Shown here: positions 8,694 through 16,589 of the stretch, one piece after another | Layout of the letters: each line of letters begins with the position of its first letter | How positions within the stretch are numbered: position 1 is the first letter of the stretch | Origin: an uncultured Planctomycetales bacterium | GTDB taxonomy: Bacteria > Planctomycetota > Planctomycetia > Pirellulales > Thermoguttaceae | Assembly: GCA_937889015.1 (NCBI GenBank) | Contig: CALARR010000296.1 | Coordinates: forward strand, 1-35,837 | Direction: 5' to 3' | Length of the DNA stretch: 35,837 nt | Position numbers and translations under genes: made by a program | The notes under the pieces: model-generated | Databases searched by the model: none | Told to the model about the DNA's origin: nothing | The model's input: the letters and a program-made list of their open reading frames with translations, nothing else

Positions 8694-9644
8694 ATGGCCA
8701 GCCTAAAAGAACTCACCCTCGATCAACAGCAGACCATCTGCCAGTCGGCCATCCCCGAGGTGGTCGCCGCCCTCTCACGTACCTTCGACCTGGAACTCAC
8801 GGCGACTGCCAGCCCGGGCAAACAACTCAAGATCAGCGAGTTGCCCGAGGAACTGTCCGGACCGGGACTGGCGGTGGTCTTGACTATCGGCGACATGGGG
8901 ATGCTGGTCCTGTTGGCCGAAGCCACCAATCTGGTGCCCAGTTGGTGCGCCGCGCCCGACGCCACGGGTGAGAGCAAGCTCAAAACCCTGGCGCAGGAAT
9001 TGGGCATGCTCTTGCTGCCCGACTCGCTCATCGCTGACGATTTTGTGGCGGGCCGCGTGCGGCAGATGGTCGGGGCCCTGGGCCGAGCCGGGGTCTCGGA
9101 CGAGACCTGGCACGCGGGACTGGAATTGTCGGCCAGCGACGGACGCCGAGGCACGGCCTGGATCGTATGGCCGGTGGCCCATCCGGGCGCGGTCATCGGA
9201 GCCGGCGCGGCACGCCCCAAGCCCAAGCCCGCCCCGCCAGCCAAGAAGCCTGCCCCCAAGCCAGCGGGCCCGTCCGGACTGAAGCCACCGCAGGCTCCGC
9301 AGCCTCCGCTGGCTGCGCCCAGCACCAGCAGCCCCCCGCCGCGCCGCACCGTCACCTCACTCCGCGATCTGCCCGACTACACGCGCAGCCTCTTGCGGAT
9401 TCGTGTCCCGGTCGTGGTCACGCTGGCCAATAACCGGCAGCCCCTGGGCCGGATTGTGGAATTAGGACCGGGCTCGATCATTCATTTCGAGAAGTCCTGC
9501 GAGGAAATGCTCGATCTGGAGGTCGGCGGACGCTCCGTGGCGCGCGGCGAGGCCGTCAAGGTCGGCGACAAGTTCGGTTTGCGCGTGACGTCGATCACCT
9601 TGCCCGAAGAGCGCTTCAAGCCGGTCCCGCCCAAACGCCGCTAG
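8694..9644 (+). CDS. SpoA-domain protein, FliN/FliM-like, orphan
   Basis: 316 residues from ATG 8694; TTG 8685 is an in-frame alternative, and neither has a clear ribosome-binding site. Residues 1-165 form a mixed alpha/beta domain of the kind seen at the N terminus of FliM/FliY/CheC-like proteins (assignment weak). Residues 173-218 are a Pro/Lys/Ala linker. Residues 228-301 are a SpoA (FliMN C-terminal) domain, recognisable by LLRIRVPVVVTLANNRQPLG, ELGPGSIIHFEKS, LEVGG and GDKFGLRVTSI. In known systems SpoA domains build the cytoplasmic C-ring of flagella or the sorting platform of type III secretion. No other flagellar gene is in the window, so the partner is unknown. It could serve a flagellar motor encoded elsewhere. 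Confidence 0.85.
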   Translation: MASLKELTLDQQQTICQSAIPEVVAALSRTFDLELTATASPGKQLKISELPEELSGPGLAVVLTIGDMGMLVLLAEATNLVPSWCAAPDATGESKLKTLAQELGMLLLPDSLIADDFVAGRVRQMVGALGRAGVSDETWHAGLELSASDGRRGTAWIVWPVAHPGAVIGAGAARPKPKPAPPAKKPAPKPAGPSGLKPPQAPQPPLAAPSTSSPPPRRTVTSLRDLPDYTRSLLRIRVPVVVTLANNRQPLGRIVELGPGSIIHFEKSCEEMLDLEVGGRSVARGEAVKVGDKFGLRVTSITLPEERFKPVPPKRR

Positions 9645-9667
9645 CCCGGATGATCTACGGCCCTCTC

Positions 9668-9728
9668 GAAGCCCGAGTCGCAAGCCAGCAACAGGGGCCA
9701 TCTGCCTGAAGCCCGAAACGCAAGCCAG
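9668..9728. repeat. Two copies of a 21-bp GAAGCCCGA..CGCAAGCCAG motif, 40 bp apart
   Basis: The 21-mers at 9668-9688 and 9708-9728 differ at two central positions (GAGTCG versus GAAACG). They start 23 bases after the stop codon of the SpoA-domain gene. Very similar GAAGCCCGA-CGCAAGC strings are, to my knowledge, common between genes in Pirellulales genomes. That is recollection, not something the window proves. Confidence 0.75.
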
Positions 9729-9787
9729 GCAGCAGCAAGTTGCCCTAGTCTGTTGACCCAAGCCTCAGCCCGTGTGCCCGCCCCCAC

Positions 9788-9812
9788 ATCCGAAATCCAA
9801 AATCCAACATCC
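9788..9812. repeat. ATCC-rich simple repeat
   Basis: A degenerate run of ATCC units separated by GAA, AAA, AAC and similar triplets (ATCCGAAATCCAAAATCC, then AACATCC). The reverse complement of the same pattern occurs at 35709-35742 ahead of nuoH, so it is a dispersed low-complexity element. It lies in the 314-base gap before pabA. Confidence 0.7.
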
Positions 9813-9958
9813 CCCAGGCCCCCAAGCGTCCACCGCCCCCCTCCCCGCGCGGGTCTCTGGCAGGTGTTGGATTGATTTGATAACCTTTGGGCTATCTGGG
9901 TGTCCTATCCTGTGATCGTCGGCAAGACTCCCTTTCGGCACCGCGTGGCACGCTGCTC

Positions 9959-10543
9959 ATGATTCTGCTGATCGACAACTACGATTCCTTCACCTACAAC
10001 CTGGTGCAACGTCTGGGCGAACTCGATCCGTCGCTCGATCTGGAAGTCCATCGCAACGATCAGATTACCCTGGAGCAGATCGAGGCCAAGGCCCCCAGCC
10101 ACCTGATCATTTCGCCCGGCCCTTGCACACCCAACGAGGCGGGCATCTCGGTCCCCTGCGTCCAGCGGTTTGCCGGCCGTATTCCCCTGTTGGGCGTCTG
10201 CCTGGGACACCAATCGATCGGCCAGGCCTTTGGGGCCACCATCGTGCGCGCCGGCCGGCTGATGCACGGCAAGACCGATCGGATGCACCATGACAACCGC
10301 GGGCTGTACGCCGGCCTGGAGAATCCTTTCCAAGCCACGCGCTACCACAGTCTGGTCATCCAGCCCGATACGCTCAGCGACGAGTTCGAAGTCTGCGCCT
10401 GGAGCGAAGCCCCCGACGGATCGCGGGAGATCATGGGCATTCGCCACAAGCGCTATCCCTTGCACGGCGTGCAGTTCCATCCAGAGAGCTTCCTCACGAA
10501 CTGCGGCACGGTTTTGTTGGAACGATTCTTGAAAGTCTCTTGA
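9959..10543 (+). CDS. pabA: Class I glutamine amidotransferase, anthranilate/aminodeoxychorismate synthase component II
   Basis: 194 residues from ATG 9959, where the family's usual N terminus MILLIDNYDSFTYNLVQ begins. The frame is open about 24 codons further upstream but that part is not conserved-looking. The catalytic triad is visible: C81 in GVCLGHQSIGQAFG, and H174 and E176 in GVQFHPES. The oxyanion region is SPGPCTPNEAG. The enzyme releases ammonia from glutamine for the chorismate-using partner subunit, making 4-amino-4-deoxychorismate (folate) and, in many bacteria, also anthranilate (tryptophan). TrpG and PabA cannot be separated on sequence alone, and no pabB or trpE is in the window. 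lnt starts one base after its stop codon, so the two are co-transcribed and probably translationally coupled. Confidence 0.93.
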   Translation: MILLIDNYDSFTYNLVQRLGELDPSLDLEVHRNDQITLEQIEAKAPSHLIISPGPCTPNEAGISVPCVQRFAGRIPLLGVCLGHQSIGQAFGATIVRAGRLMHGKTDRMHHDNRGLYAGLENPFQATRYHSLVIQPDTLSDEFEVCAWSEAPDGSREIMGIRHKRYPLHGVQFHPESFLTNCGTVLLERFLKVS

Positions 10544-10544
10544 C

Positions 10545-12311
10545 GTGGCGGCTCCTGCACTTGGTTTGGCAATCGCCGGCTTCCTGAGTCGCCAGGTCAG
10601 CCCGGCCGCGGCGTTCTTCTCCCGTTCGTCCAAACCCCGCGCCAAACGCGCGCCCGCGGCCTCGCCCGCGCGCGGCGCAACCACCGCCTGGCCCTTGTCG
10701 GGCTGGCAAGACTCGACCTTCCTGGTTGCCATCCTCGGGGCGGCCCTGCTGTGGATCGCGTTGCCTCCGGTCGAAGCGTGGCCCCTGGCCTGGATCGCAC
10801 CGGTCCCCTGGATCCTGCTCGTCCGCCGCGAGCGCTGGGCCGGTCGGCGTTCCTACCTGAAGCTGTGGGCGGCGGGGTTCTGCTTCTGGCTGGCCGCCCT
10901 GCACTGGCTGCGACTGCCCTACTGGGCTACGGCCTTCGGCTGGCTGGCCCTGGCCGGCTATCTGGGCATCTATTTGCCCTTGTTTGTGGGCCTGACACGG
11001 ATCGCCGTCCACCAACTGCGACTCTCTGTGGTCCTTGCCGCACCGGTCGTGTGGATGGGGCTCGAACTGGCACGCGCGCATCTGCTCAGCGGATTCCGCA
11101 TGGCCGCTATCAGCCACACGCAGTTCCGTTGGCTCGCCGTGATCCAGATCAGCGACTTGGGCGGCGATTTTCTGGTCGATTTCTTGATCGTGCTGGTCGC
11201 CGCCTGTCTCGGACGAGCGCTCCCGTTGCAAGGCGCGCGGCGCACCCTCTGGCCGCTGGCCGTGGCCTGCGCCGCCTTGCTCGCCACACTCGTCTATGGC
11301 AACCTGCGTCTGACCGTTCCGGACAACCCTCCGCGCACACCGCTGGCGCGCGTCGTCCTGGTACAGGGTTCCATCGACACGCAATTCAACGTCAATTGCG
11401 ATGAGGAGATGTTCCGCCAGTACTTCCAGCTCTCGCAACAGGCGCTGAAGAAGTACTCGAGCGTCGACCTCTTGGTCTGGCCCGAGAGCATGTATCCCCA
11501 TCCCCGAATCAGCTACGATCCCGATGCGCGCGTTCCCGCGGGCTGGTCCCAATCGCAGGACGAGTTTCGCCGCCGCTTGGAGGAGCTTGCCCCCACCAGC
11601 CCCCAACTCCTGGCCGACACGGTGCGCGCCCTGGACGTGCCGATGATCGTGGGCCTGGAAAGCCAACACTTCGCCGCCGATGGAATGCACCGTTCCAATT
11701 CGGCGATGTACGTCGACCGCTCAGGCGTTTGCCAGGGCCGGTATAACAAGATGCACCTGGTCCTGTTTGGCGAATACACACCCCTGGTCAACACCCTGCC
11801 CCTGATTGGCTGGATCACGCCCCTGGCATCCAACTGCGAGCCCGGCGACCAGCCAACCCTCTTCCGCCTGGGCAACATGGCCATCGCCCCCAACATCTGC
11901 TACGAGACGGTCCTCTCGCACGTGATCCGCCGCCAGGTCAACACCCTGGCCCAGCAGACCGCCATGCCCGACGTGCTCGTCAACCTGACCAACGATGGCT
12001 GGTTCTGGGGTTCCAGCGAGCTCGACATGCACCTCGTCTGCGGGGTGTTTCGGGCGATCGAGTGCCGCCGGCCCCTGTTGATCGCGGCGAATACGGGCTT
12101 TTCGGCCACCATCGACGGCGATGGCCGGATCGTGCAACGCGCCGCGCGGCGTAAGCCGGATTTGATCCTGGCCGAGGTGCTGCCCGACACACGTCGCAGC
12201 CCCTATCTGCGCTATGGCGATCTGCCCGCCGGTGCCTGCCTGGCCGCCTGCCTGACCTTGCTGATTGTCGGGCTTTTCCGCGTTGCAAGGCCTATGCGGG
12301 CAAACAGTTAG
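10545..12311 (+). CDS. lnt: Apolipoprotein N-acyltransferase
   Basis: 588 residues, GTG start at 10545, one base after the pabA stop. Residues 1-50 are a basic, Ala/Pro-rich extension before the membrane part. Several transmembrane helices follow (about 58-255), then a periplasmic nitrilase-like domain (about 265-550) and a final helix (563-582). The nitrilase catalytic triad is intact: E314 in VWPES, K402 in RYNKMHLVLFGEY and C452 in APNICYE. Lnt transfers an acyl chain from a phospholipid to the N-terminal cysteine of diacylglyceryl lipoproteins, the last step of lipoprotein maturation at the inner membrane in Gram-negative-type cells. With lpxB at 20484 it supports a diderm envelope. Confidence 0.93.
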   Translation: MAAPALGLAIAGFLSRQVSPAAAFFSRSSKPRAKRAPAASPARGATTAWPLSGWQDSTFLVAILGAALLWIALPPVEAWPLAWIAPVPWILLVRRERWAGRRSYLKLWAAGFCFWLAALHWLRLPYWATAFGWLALAGYLGIYLPLFVGLTRIAVHQLRLSVVLAAPVVWMGLELARAHLLSGFRMAAISHTQFRWLAVIQISDLGGDFLVDFLIVLVAACLGRALPLQGARRTLWPLAVACAALLATLVYGNLRLTVPDNPPRTPLARVVLVQGSIDTQFNVNCDEEMFRQYFQLSQQALKKYSSVDLLVWPESMYPHPRISYDPDARVPAGWSQSQDEFRRRLEELAPTSPQLLADTVRALDVPMIVGLESQHFAADGMHRSNSAMYVDRSGVCQGRYNKMHLVLFGEYTPLVNTLPLIGWITPLASNCEPGDQPTLFRLGNMAIAPNICYETVLSHVIRRQVNTLAQQTAMPDVLVNLTNDGWFWGSSELDMHLVCGVFRAIECRRPLLIAANTGFSATIDGDGRIVQRAARRKPDLILAEVLPDTRRSPYLRYGDLPAGACLAACLTLLIVGLFRVARPMRANS

Positions 12312-12383
12312 AACCGCCCCGCTGTATCACCACGGCCAGCCTTATCTGTTTCCCGTAGTTTAGCTGGTTTAAGGCCATTCTGA

Positions 12384-12413
12384 TTGACATGGTATTTTAG
12401 GCGAAGTTATACT
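12384..12413 (+). promoter_or_regulatory. Strong sigma-70-type promoter for the mre cluster
   Basis: TTGACA (12384-12389), an 18-base spacer, and TATACT (12408-12413), set in the AT-rich part of a 336-base gap. The -35 is consensus and the -10 matches at five of six positions. Transcription would start near 12420, leaving a leader of about 230 bases before ATG 12648. It is the best promoter in the window together with the one at 18037. Confidence 0.7.
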
Positions 12414-12419
12414 AACAGG

Positions 12420-12647
12420 ACAGCTTTGCCGGTTGCGGCAATCCTTGTGCAATTCATCTGTTCCCAGGCAGCGCCGCCTTGGCGCCGCGGCAATCGGCCG
12501 TAGGGAGGCGGCCCGCAAATCCGGGCAACGCTGTCGTCACCGCCTCCGATGGGTCTGAACGAAGCCGTTAGAAACGGGTAGGGTCGGTTCGCTCCTTTGC
12601 TGCGGCCACTATTGCCTTGCGTGGACCGATTTTGAAAGAGAATCCAC
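12420..12647 (+). promoter_or_regulatory. Long structured leader ahead of the mre cluster
   Basis: About 228 bases with no open frame of note. It contains a perfect 8-bp stem, GGAGGCGG (12504-12511) with CCGCCTCC (12540-12547), enclosing a second small hairpin (CCCG, loop CAAAT, then CGGG). A GC-rich potential hairpin lies just before (about 12467-12489, around GCGCCGCCTTGGCGCC). No known riboswitch, 6S, SRP or RNase P signature was recognised. The end reads GAAAGAGAATCCAC just before the ATG, a modest ribosome-binding site. It may be a regulatory leader or a separate small RNA sharing the promoter. Confidence 0.45.
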
Positions 12648-13514
12648 ATGAGCCTCGTGGGAAAAATCTTCACCGTCACCATCCTCTTGATGAGCCTGGT
12701 GGTGATGTCGTTCGCCATCCTGGTCTACGAGACGCAGAAGAACTGGCGCGACGTCGTGCTCAACGAAAAGCCGAGCGCCGATAAAGAGATCGGCCTGGTG
12801 CACCAACTAAGCCAGGCGAAGAAAGAGGGGGAGAATCTCAAGCGCGAACGCCAAGAGGCGGTCGAAGAGGCCACCGCCTTGAAGGCCGAGAAGCGGCAAG
12901 CCTTGGCCAAATCCGAGGAAGAGAAGGTCACGCTGAAGGAGGAGAACGAGCGTCTGCAGAAGGCTCACAAGGACCTGGTCGACGGCGAGCGCAAAGCGGC
13001 CGCGGCCATGCTCGCCTCGCAGAATAGCGCCACGGAAGCGCGCAAGGAGGCCGAAGCCCTGCGTGCCGACGTCCGGGCCGCCAACAAGACCCGCGACGAG
13101 CAGATGAGCAAGGTGGTGTCCATGACCGATGAGTTGCACCAGGCGGTCAACGAGCTCAAACGGCTGAAGGACCTGAACACGCGTCTGGCAGCCGACTTGG
13201 GTCGCGCCAAGAGGATCCTGGACGACAACAGCCTGAATCTCGATTCGGGGCCCAGCAACACGCCGCCGCGTGTGGAGGGTCTGGTCCTCGCCATGCACGG
13301 CAACGACCTGGTGGAAATCTCCATCGGCTCCGACGATGGACTCCAAAAGGGCCATCGCCTGGAAGTGTTCCGCGTGGATGGGGTCTCCAACCCCTATCTG
13401 GGCCGGATCGAAATCATGCGCACCGAGCCCGACAAGGCCGTGGCCAAGATCGATCCGAACTACCGCAAGGGCGCCATTCAGAAGGGTGACCGCGTTGCCT
13501 CAAAACTCGAGTGA
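12648..13514 (+). CDS. Membrane-anchored coiled-coil protein, first gene of the mre cluster
   Basis: 288 residues. One N-terminal membrane helix (about 7-27, FTVTILLMSLVVMSFAILVY) is followed by a long charged coiled coil (about 45-190, rich in Glu, Lys, Ala and Leu heptads). A small globular C-terminal domain (about 205-288) contains LVLAMHGNDLVEISIGSDDGLQKGHRLEVFRV and a closing KGAIQKGDRVAS. That beta-rich end resembles the C-terminal domain of FlgT-like proteins, which I suggest only weakly. Its last 20 bases overlap the next gene, and mreB, mreC and mreD follow. From the layout I infer an envelope scaffold working with the Mre proteins. No enzyme motif is visible. Confidence 0.85.
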   Translation: MSLVGKIFTVTILLMSLVVMSFAILVYETQKNWRDVVLNEKPSADKEIGLVHQLSQAKKEGENLKRERQEAVEEATALKAEKRQALAKSEEEKVTLKEENERLQKAHKDLVDGERKAAAAMLASQNSATEARKEAEALRADVRAANKTRDEQMSKVVSMTDELHQAVNELKRLKDLNTRLAADLGRAKRILDDNSLNLDSGPSNTPPRVEGLVLAMHGNDLVEISIGSDDGLQKGHRLEVFRVDGVSNPYLGRIEIMRTEPDKAVAKIDPNYRKGAIQKGDRVASKLE

Positions 13515-13737
13515 TCTCGACGAACGGGTTTATCGCAAGCCGCGCCCCGACCTCTACACGGCTTTGCTCGTGGTGGCCCTGGTCGCGCTCCTGGTCGGTA
13601 CGCTGATGCTGTATCTCCACATGCAGCGCTACAATTTCCAGATCGACAGGATTCCTTCCGCCGCCTTTTTGGACGCGCTTCGCGGCGGATCGCCGGGCTT
13701 GGCCTTGGCCGACGCCTTGAGATTATTCTTGACGTAA
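13495..13737 (+). CDS. Small single-pass membrane protein in the mre cluster
   Basis: 80 residues from TTG 13495, which has AAGGG (13482-13486) about eight bases upstream; GTG 13486 is an alternative but would overlap that site. The start overlaps the 3' end of the coiled-coil gene by 20 bases, a typical coupled arrangement. One membrane helix (about 23-43, LYTALLVVALVALLVGTLMLYLH by eye) is preceded by an acidic, Arg-containing N terminus and followed by about 35 residues ending in LADALRLFLT. I know no family for it. Its fixed place between the coiled-coil gene and mreB suggests a part in the same envelope complex. Confidence 0.7.
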   Translation: MPQNSSDLDERVYRKPRPDLYTALLVVALVALLVGTLMLYLHMQRYNFQIDRIPSAAFLDALRGGSPGLALADALRLFLT

Positions 13738-13773
13738 GTTTTTCCATCCCGCAGCCACCGACGACGAGCACGG

Positions 13774-14823
13774 ATGCTCCAGCGACTCTTCGGTTACTTC
13801 TGCTCCGATCTGGCGGTCGATCTGGGAACCGTCAACACGCTCGTCGGCGTGGTCGGTGAAGGACTCGTGCTCCAAGAGCCTTCGGTCGTCGCCGTCGATC
13901 GCCGCAGCGGCCGGGTCCTCTCCGGCGGTTGCGCCGTCGGCCACCTGGCGCGGCAGATGCAGGGCCGCACGCCCGACTCGATCAGCGTGGTCCGTCCTCT
14001 GTCGGCCGGCGTGATCACCGACTTCGAACTGTGCGAGGCCATGCTCCGCTACTTCCTGCAGAAGGCCCAACGGCCGGGACTGCGCGCCAAGCCGCGCGTC
14101 CTGGTCTCGGTCCCCGGCAGCATCACGCCTGTCGAGCGGCGCGCCGTCTTCAACAGCCTGCACCGCGCCGGGGCGCGCGTCGTGTGGCTCATCACCCAGG
14201 CCAAAGCGGCCGCGATCGGCGCCGGCCTGCCCATCGCCGAGCCCCTGGCCAACATGCTCTGCGACATCGGTGGCGGAACCACCGACGTGGCCGTCATGAG
14301 CCTGGGCGACGTCGTCGCCGGACATTCGGTGCGCGTCGGCGGCGATCGCATGGACCAGGCTATCGTGGCCTATCTCCGCCGCCACTACAGCCTGCGAATC
14401 GCCACCGAGGCGGCGGAGCGACTGCGGATCCAGATCGGCAGCGCCTGGCCGCTGGAGGAGGAGCGCAACGAGGAGATCAGCGGCGTGGACCTGGTCAGCG
14501 GCCTGCCGCGCAGGGCCACCGTCACCAGCGAGGAAGTCCGCCAGGCCCTGCTCGATCCCCTGGACGAAATCCTGCAGGCCATCAAGGACACGTTGGACGA
14601 GTGCAGTCCCGAATTGGCCTCGGACCTGGCCCACCACGGCATGGTGCTCTGCGGCGGCGCCGCCATGCTCCACGGCCTGGATCGCTGGCTGAGCGAGCAG
14701 ACGGGCATGCCCGTACGCCTCGCCCCCGAGCCCATGGCCGTTGTGGCGCGCGGGGCGTTGGTCTGCCTGGAGCACCTCGACCGCTGGCGCCCCTTGATCG
14801 ATTCCCGCGATGAAGACCTGTGA
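13774..14823 (+). CDS. mreB: MreB-family actin homologue lacking the usual catalytic glutamate
   Basis: 349 residues, the usual MreB length. Motifs in order: membrane-binding N terminus MLQRLFGYFCSDLAV; phosphate-1 D16LGT; NEPSVVA-like LQEPSVVAV; phosphate-2 D164IGGGTTDVAVMSLG; VGGDRMDQAI; and the adenosine motif LCGGAAMLHGLDRWL. In typical MreB the strand before phosphate-2 reads LIEEPMAAAIGAGLP, and its glutamate activates the attacking water. Here it reads LITQAKAAAIGAGLP (T141-Q142-A143-K144), so the catalytic position is Thr/Gln. ATP binding looks intact but hydrolysis may be slow or absent. It forms membrane filaments guiding cell-wall synthesis in rods. mreC overlaps its stop by four bases. 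Confidence 0.93.
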   Translation: MLQRLFGYFCSDLAVDLGTVNTLVGVVGEGLVLQEPSVVAVDRRSGRVLSGGCAVGHLARQMQGRTPDSISVVRPLSAGVITDFELCEAMLRYFLQKAQRPGLRAKPRVLVSVPGSITPVERRAVFNSLHRAGARVVWLITQAKAAAIGAGLPIAEPLANMLCDIGGGTTDVAVMSLGDVVAGHSVRVGGDRMDQAIVAYLRRHYSLRIATEAAERLRIQIGSAWPLEEERNEEISGVDLVSGLPRRATVTSEEVRQALLDPLDEILQAIKDTLDECSPELASDLAHHGMVLCGGAAMLHGLDRWLSEQTGMPVRLAPEPMAVVARGALVCLEHLDRWRPLIDSRDEDL

Positions 14824-15920
14824 GCCAACCGCCGAGGAGCACTTCCGCGCACTCCCAACACCGGCAGTCTATGCCCTGGACCGAACACAACCACGGACGC
14901 TTCGGCGTCGGTCCCGCGCACGCCTTGCTCCTCGCCCTGGGGACTTGCGCGCTGCTCACGCTCTTGCCCAGTGCCTGGCTGACGCCGATCCGCGATCTCC
15001 TCCAGCAAGCCCTGCGGCCAACGCAGCACGCCGTGAGGGGACTCCGCGCGGTCTGCCGTGACGGAAGCGCGCGGCTGGACGGCTGCCTGACCGATAGCGC
15101 CCGATGGGCCGCGCTGCGCGACCGCTGCCGAACGCTGGAGGAAGAGAACCAGCGGCTCAAGGCAGCCCTCGAAACGGCTCGGCTTTCGCGCCGTTCCTCC
15201 AAGAGCGACGAGTTGCCGGACACGCGACTCCTGACGCCGCATCTGCACCCGGCCCACGTGCTCGGACAACAGGCGCTGGCGTTCCTCGGCCGCCGGCAGT
15301 TGCTGGACGCGGGTTCCGCCGCCGGAATCGAACCCCAGGCCCTCGTGCTCCAAGTGCCGGCGCATCTCCTGGACGTCGGCCACGACCGCCAGGTCCAACC
15401 CGGCCACCTGGTCCTCGCCGCGGGCCGGGTGTGGGGACGAATCGCCCAGGTAGGCGCCTGTACGAGCACGGTCTGCACCGTCTGGCAGCCTGGCTATCGC
15501 GACGTGGTGCGAGTGGTGTCACCAGGCAGCGACCCGCAACGCGGTCCACGCGGTCTGCTGGAGGGAATCGGCGAGGGCCAGCCGCGGATCCGCCTGGTGG
15601 AGGTCACGCACCCCGTGGCCGTGGACGATCTGGTCTACACCGGGGCGGAGCAGGGCATTCTGCCCGAACCGCTGCTCTATGGTCGCGTGGCGCGGCTGGA
15701 GCGGCCCGTCGGTGCGGCCCATTGGGAGATCTGGATGCATCCCGCCGCCGAACCGGATCCAACGCAAGCCGTGGCCGTGCTCCGCATGGAGGTCAACCCA
15801 TTGCGTTCGCTCCCGAACCCCAAGGCCTCCTCTCCAGACCGCCGCAGCCAGCCCGCAGGGCCAACTGCCAGCCTATCGCCAGCCACTTCCAGAACCGGCC
15901 CCAAGAGGGACGCGCGATGA
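14820..15920 (+). CDS. mreC: Rod shape-determining protein MreC
   Basis: 366 residues from GTG 14820, which overlaps the mreB stop (GTGA); ATG 14871 is an in-frame alternative. A short cytoplasmic N terminus leads to one membrane helix (about 33-55), a coiled coil (about 100-125, RCRTLEEENQRLKAALE) and the beta-barrel core (about 140-325) with GSAAGIEPQALVL, GRIAQVGACTSTV and GLLEGIGEGQPRIRL. A Pro/Ser-rich basic tail of about 40 residues ends the protein. MreC is a periplasmic scaffold that links MreB and MreD to the wall synthases PBP2 and RodA. Sequence similarity is moderate but position between mreB and mreD makes the call firm. Its TGA overlaps the mreD ATG. Confidence 0.88.
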   Translation: MSQPPRSTSAHSQHRQSMPWTEHNHGRFGVGPAHALLLALGTCALLTLLPSAWLTPIRDLLQQALRPTQHAVRGLRAVCRDGSARLDGCLTDSARWAALRDRCRTLEEENQRLKAALETARLSRRSSKSDELPDTRLLTPHLHPAHVLGQQALAFLGRRQLLDAGSAAGIEPQALVLQVPAHLLDVGHDRQVQPGHLVLAAGRVWGRIAQVGACTSTVCTVWQPGYRDVVRVVSPGSDPQRGPRGLLEGIGEGQPRIRLVEVTHPVAVDDLVYTGAEQGILPEPLLYGRVARLERPVGAAHWEIWMHPAAEPDPTQAVAVLRMEVNPLRSLPNPKASSPDRRSQPAGPTASLSPATSRTGPKRDAR

Positions 15921-16447
15921 ACATCGGGCGCGGTCTGCTGCTGTTGGGACTGATCTATACGGCCGCCGTAGTCGACACCACCTTGACCGACGCTGCCGCC
16001 ATCGGGCCGATCGTGCCTGCGGCCTTGCCCCTGCTGGCCATCGTCTGGGTGCTGCTGGTCGCGGAACCCCGCGCCCTGCTGGCCGCATTCCTGGCGGGCC
16101 TGGTCTGCGATCTCTTGACGCCCGGTCGCATCGGGCCCGGCGCCTTCTGGTTGCTCCTGGCTGCCGCCGCCGCCCTGCGCGTTCGCCGGGCCTGGCCAGC
16201 CGAACACTGGTCCTGGCCAGCCATCCTGACGGCACTGGCCCTTGTGGTCTGGGCCTCCCTCACCGGTCTGAGCCGCTGGCTGCTGGGCGAAATCGGGCTG
16301 CCGCCGGGAATGATCCTGCAACGGGCCGTGCTGACCGGCCTGTACAGCGCTGCCTTCGGCCTTCCCTGTTGGCTGCTCGTCGGGTGGCTTCACACGCCGT
16401 CGCCCCGGCGATCCGACGATGATCCCCAACTCCTGATCCCCAGTTGA
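15917..16447 (+). CDS. mreD: MreD-like integral membrane protein
   Basis: 176 residues, ATG 15917 overlapping the mreC stop (ATGA). It is almost entirely hydrophobic, with about five to six membrane helices, and has the MreD-like segment FLAGLVCDLLTPGRIGPGAFW followed by an Arg-rich loop. MreD sequences are poorly conserved, so the name rests mainly on topology, size and position after mreC. It would sit in the inner membrane as part of the elongation complex. A perfect hairpin starts at its stop codon. Confidence 0.82.
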   Translation: MNIGRGLLLLGLIYTAAVVDTTLTDAAAIGPIVPAALPLLAIVWVLLVAEPRALLAAFLAGLVCDLLTPGRIGPGAFWLLLAAAAALRVRRAWPAEHWSWPAILTALALVVWASLTGLSRWLLGEIGLPPGMILQRAVLTGLYSAAFGLPCWLLVGWLHTPSPRRSDDDPQLLIPS

Positions 16448-16471
16448 CGGCGCGCAAACATCGCGCGCCGT
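16447..16471 (+). terminator. Hairpin closing the mre cluster
   Basis: A perfect 9-bp stem, ACGGCGCGC (16447-16455) and GCGCGCCGT (16463-16471), with a 7-base loop, begins at the last base of the mreD stop codon. It has no T-tract, so it is either a non-canonical terminator or an mRNA-stabilising end. Confidence 0.6.
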
Positions 16472-16506
16472 AAGACCGGGGGGCCGACACACGCGGTCCG
16501 TCCTTA

Positions 16507-16585
16507 CAGCCGGTCCGAAAACCTGTCGGCAGTTCGGTCTTGCAGCGCCGCCCGAGGTGGCTGGGGTGGTTCTGGGATAGGTTCT
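16507..16585 (-). repeat. Palindromic element, copy 1 (after the Gfo/Idh/MocA gene)
   Basis: About 79 bp. Read on the minus strand it starts AGAACCTATCCCAGAACC and ends with GGTTTTCGGACCGGCTGT, imperfect inverted ends of the roughly 80-bp family also found at 21904-22146, 27012-27090 and 33834-33913. It begins four bases after the stop codon of the oxidoreductase gene and has the same direction as that gene. It fills the gap to the mreD terminator and may act as a shared 3' structure. Confidence 0.85.
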
Positions 16586-16589
16586 TGGC

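Noticed and set aside
8694..9644. Flagellar gene cluster
   Set aside because: Only the SpoA-domain protein is present; no other flagellar or type III secretion gene lies in the window.
12420..12647. Known structured RNA (6S, SRP, RNase P, tmRNA) or tRNA
   Set aside because: None of the hallmark sequences of these RNAs could be found; only generic hairpins are seen.
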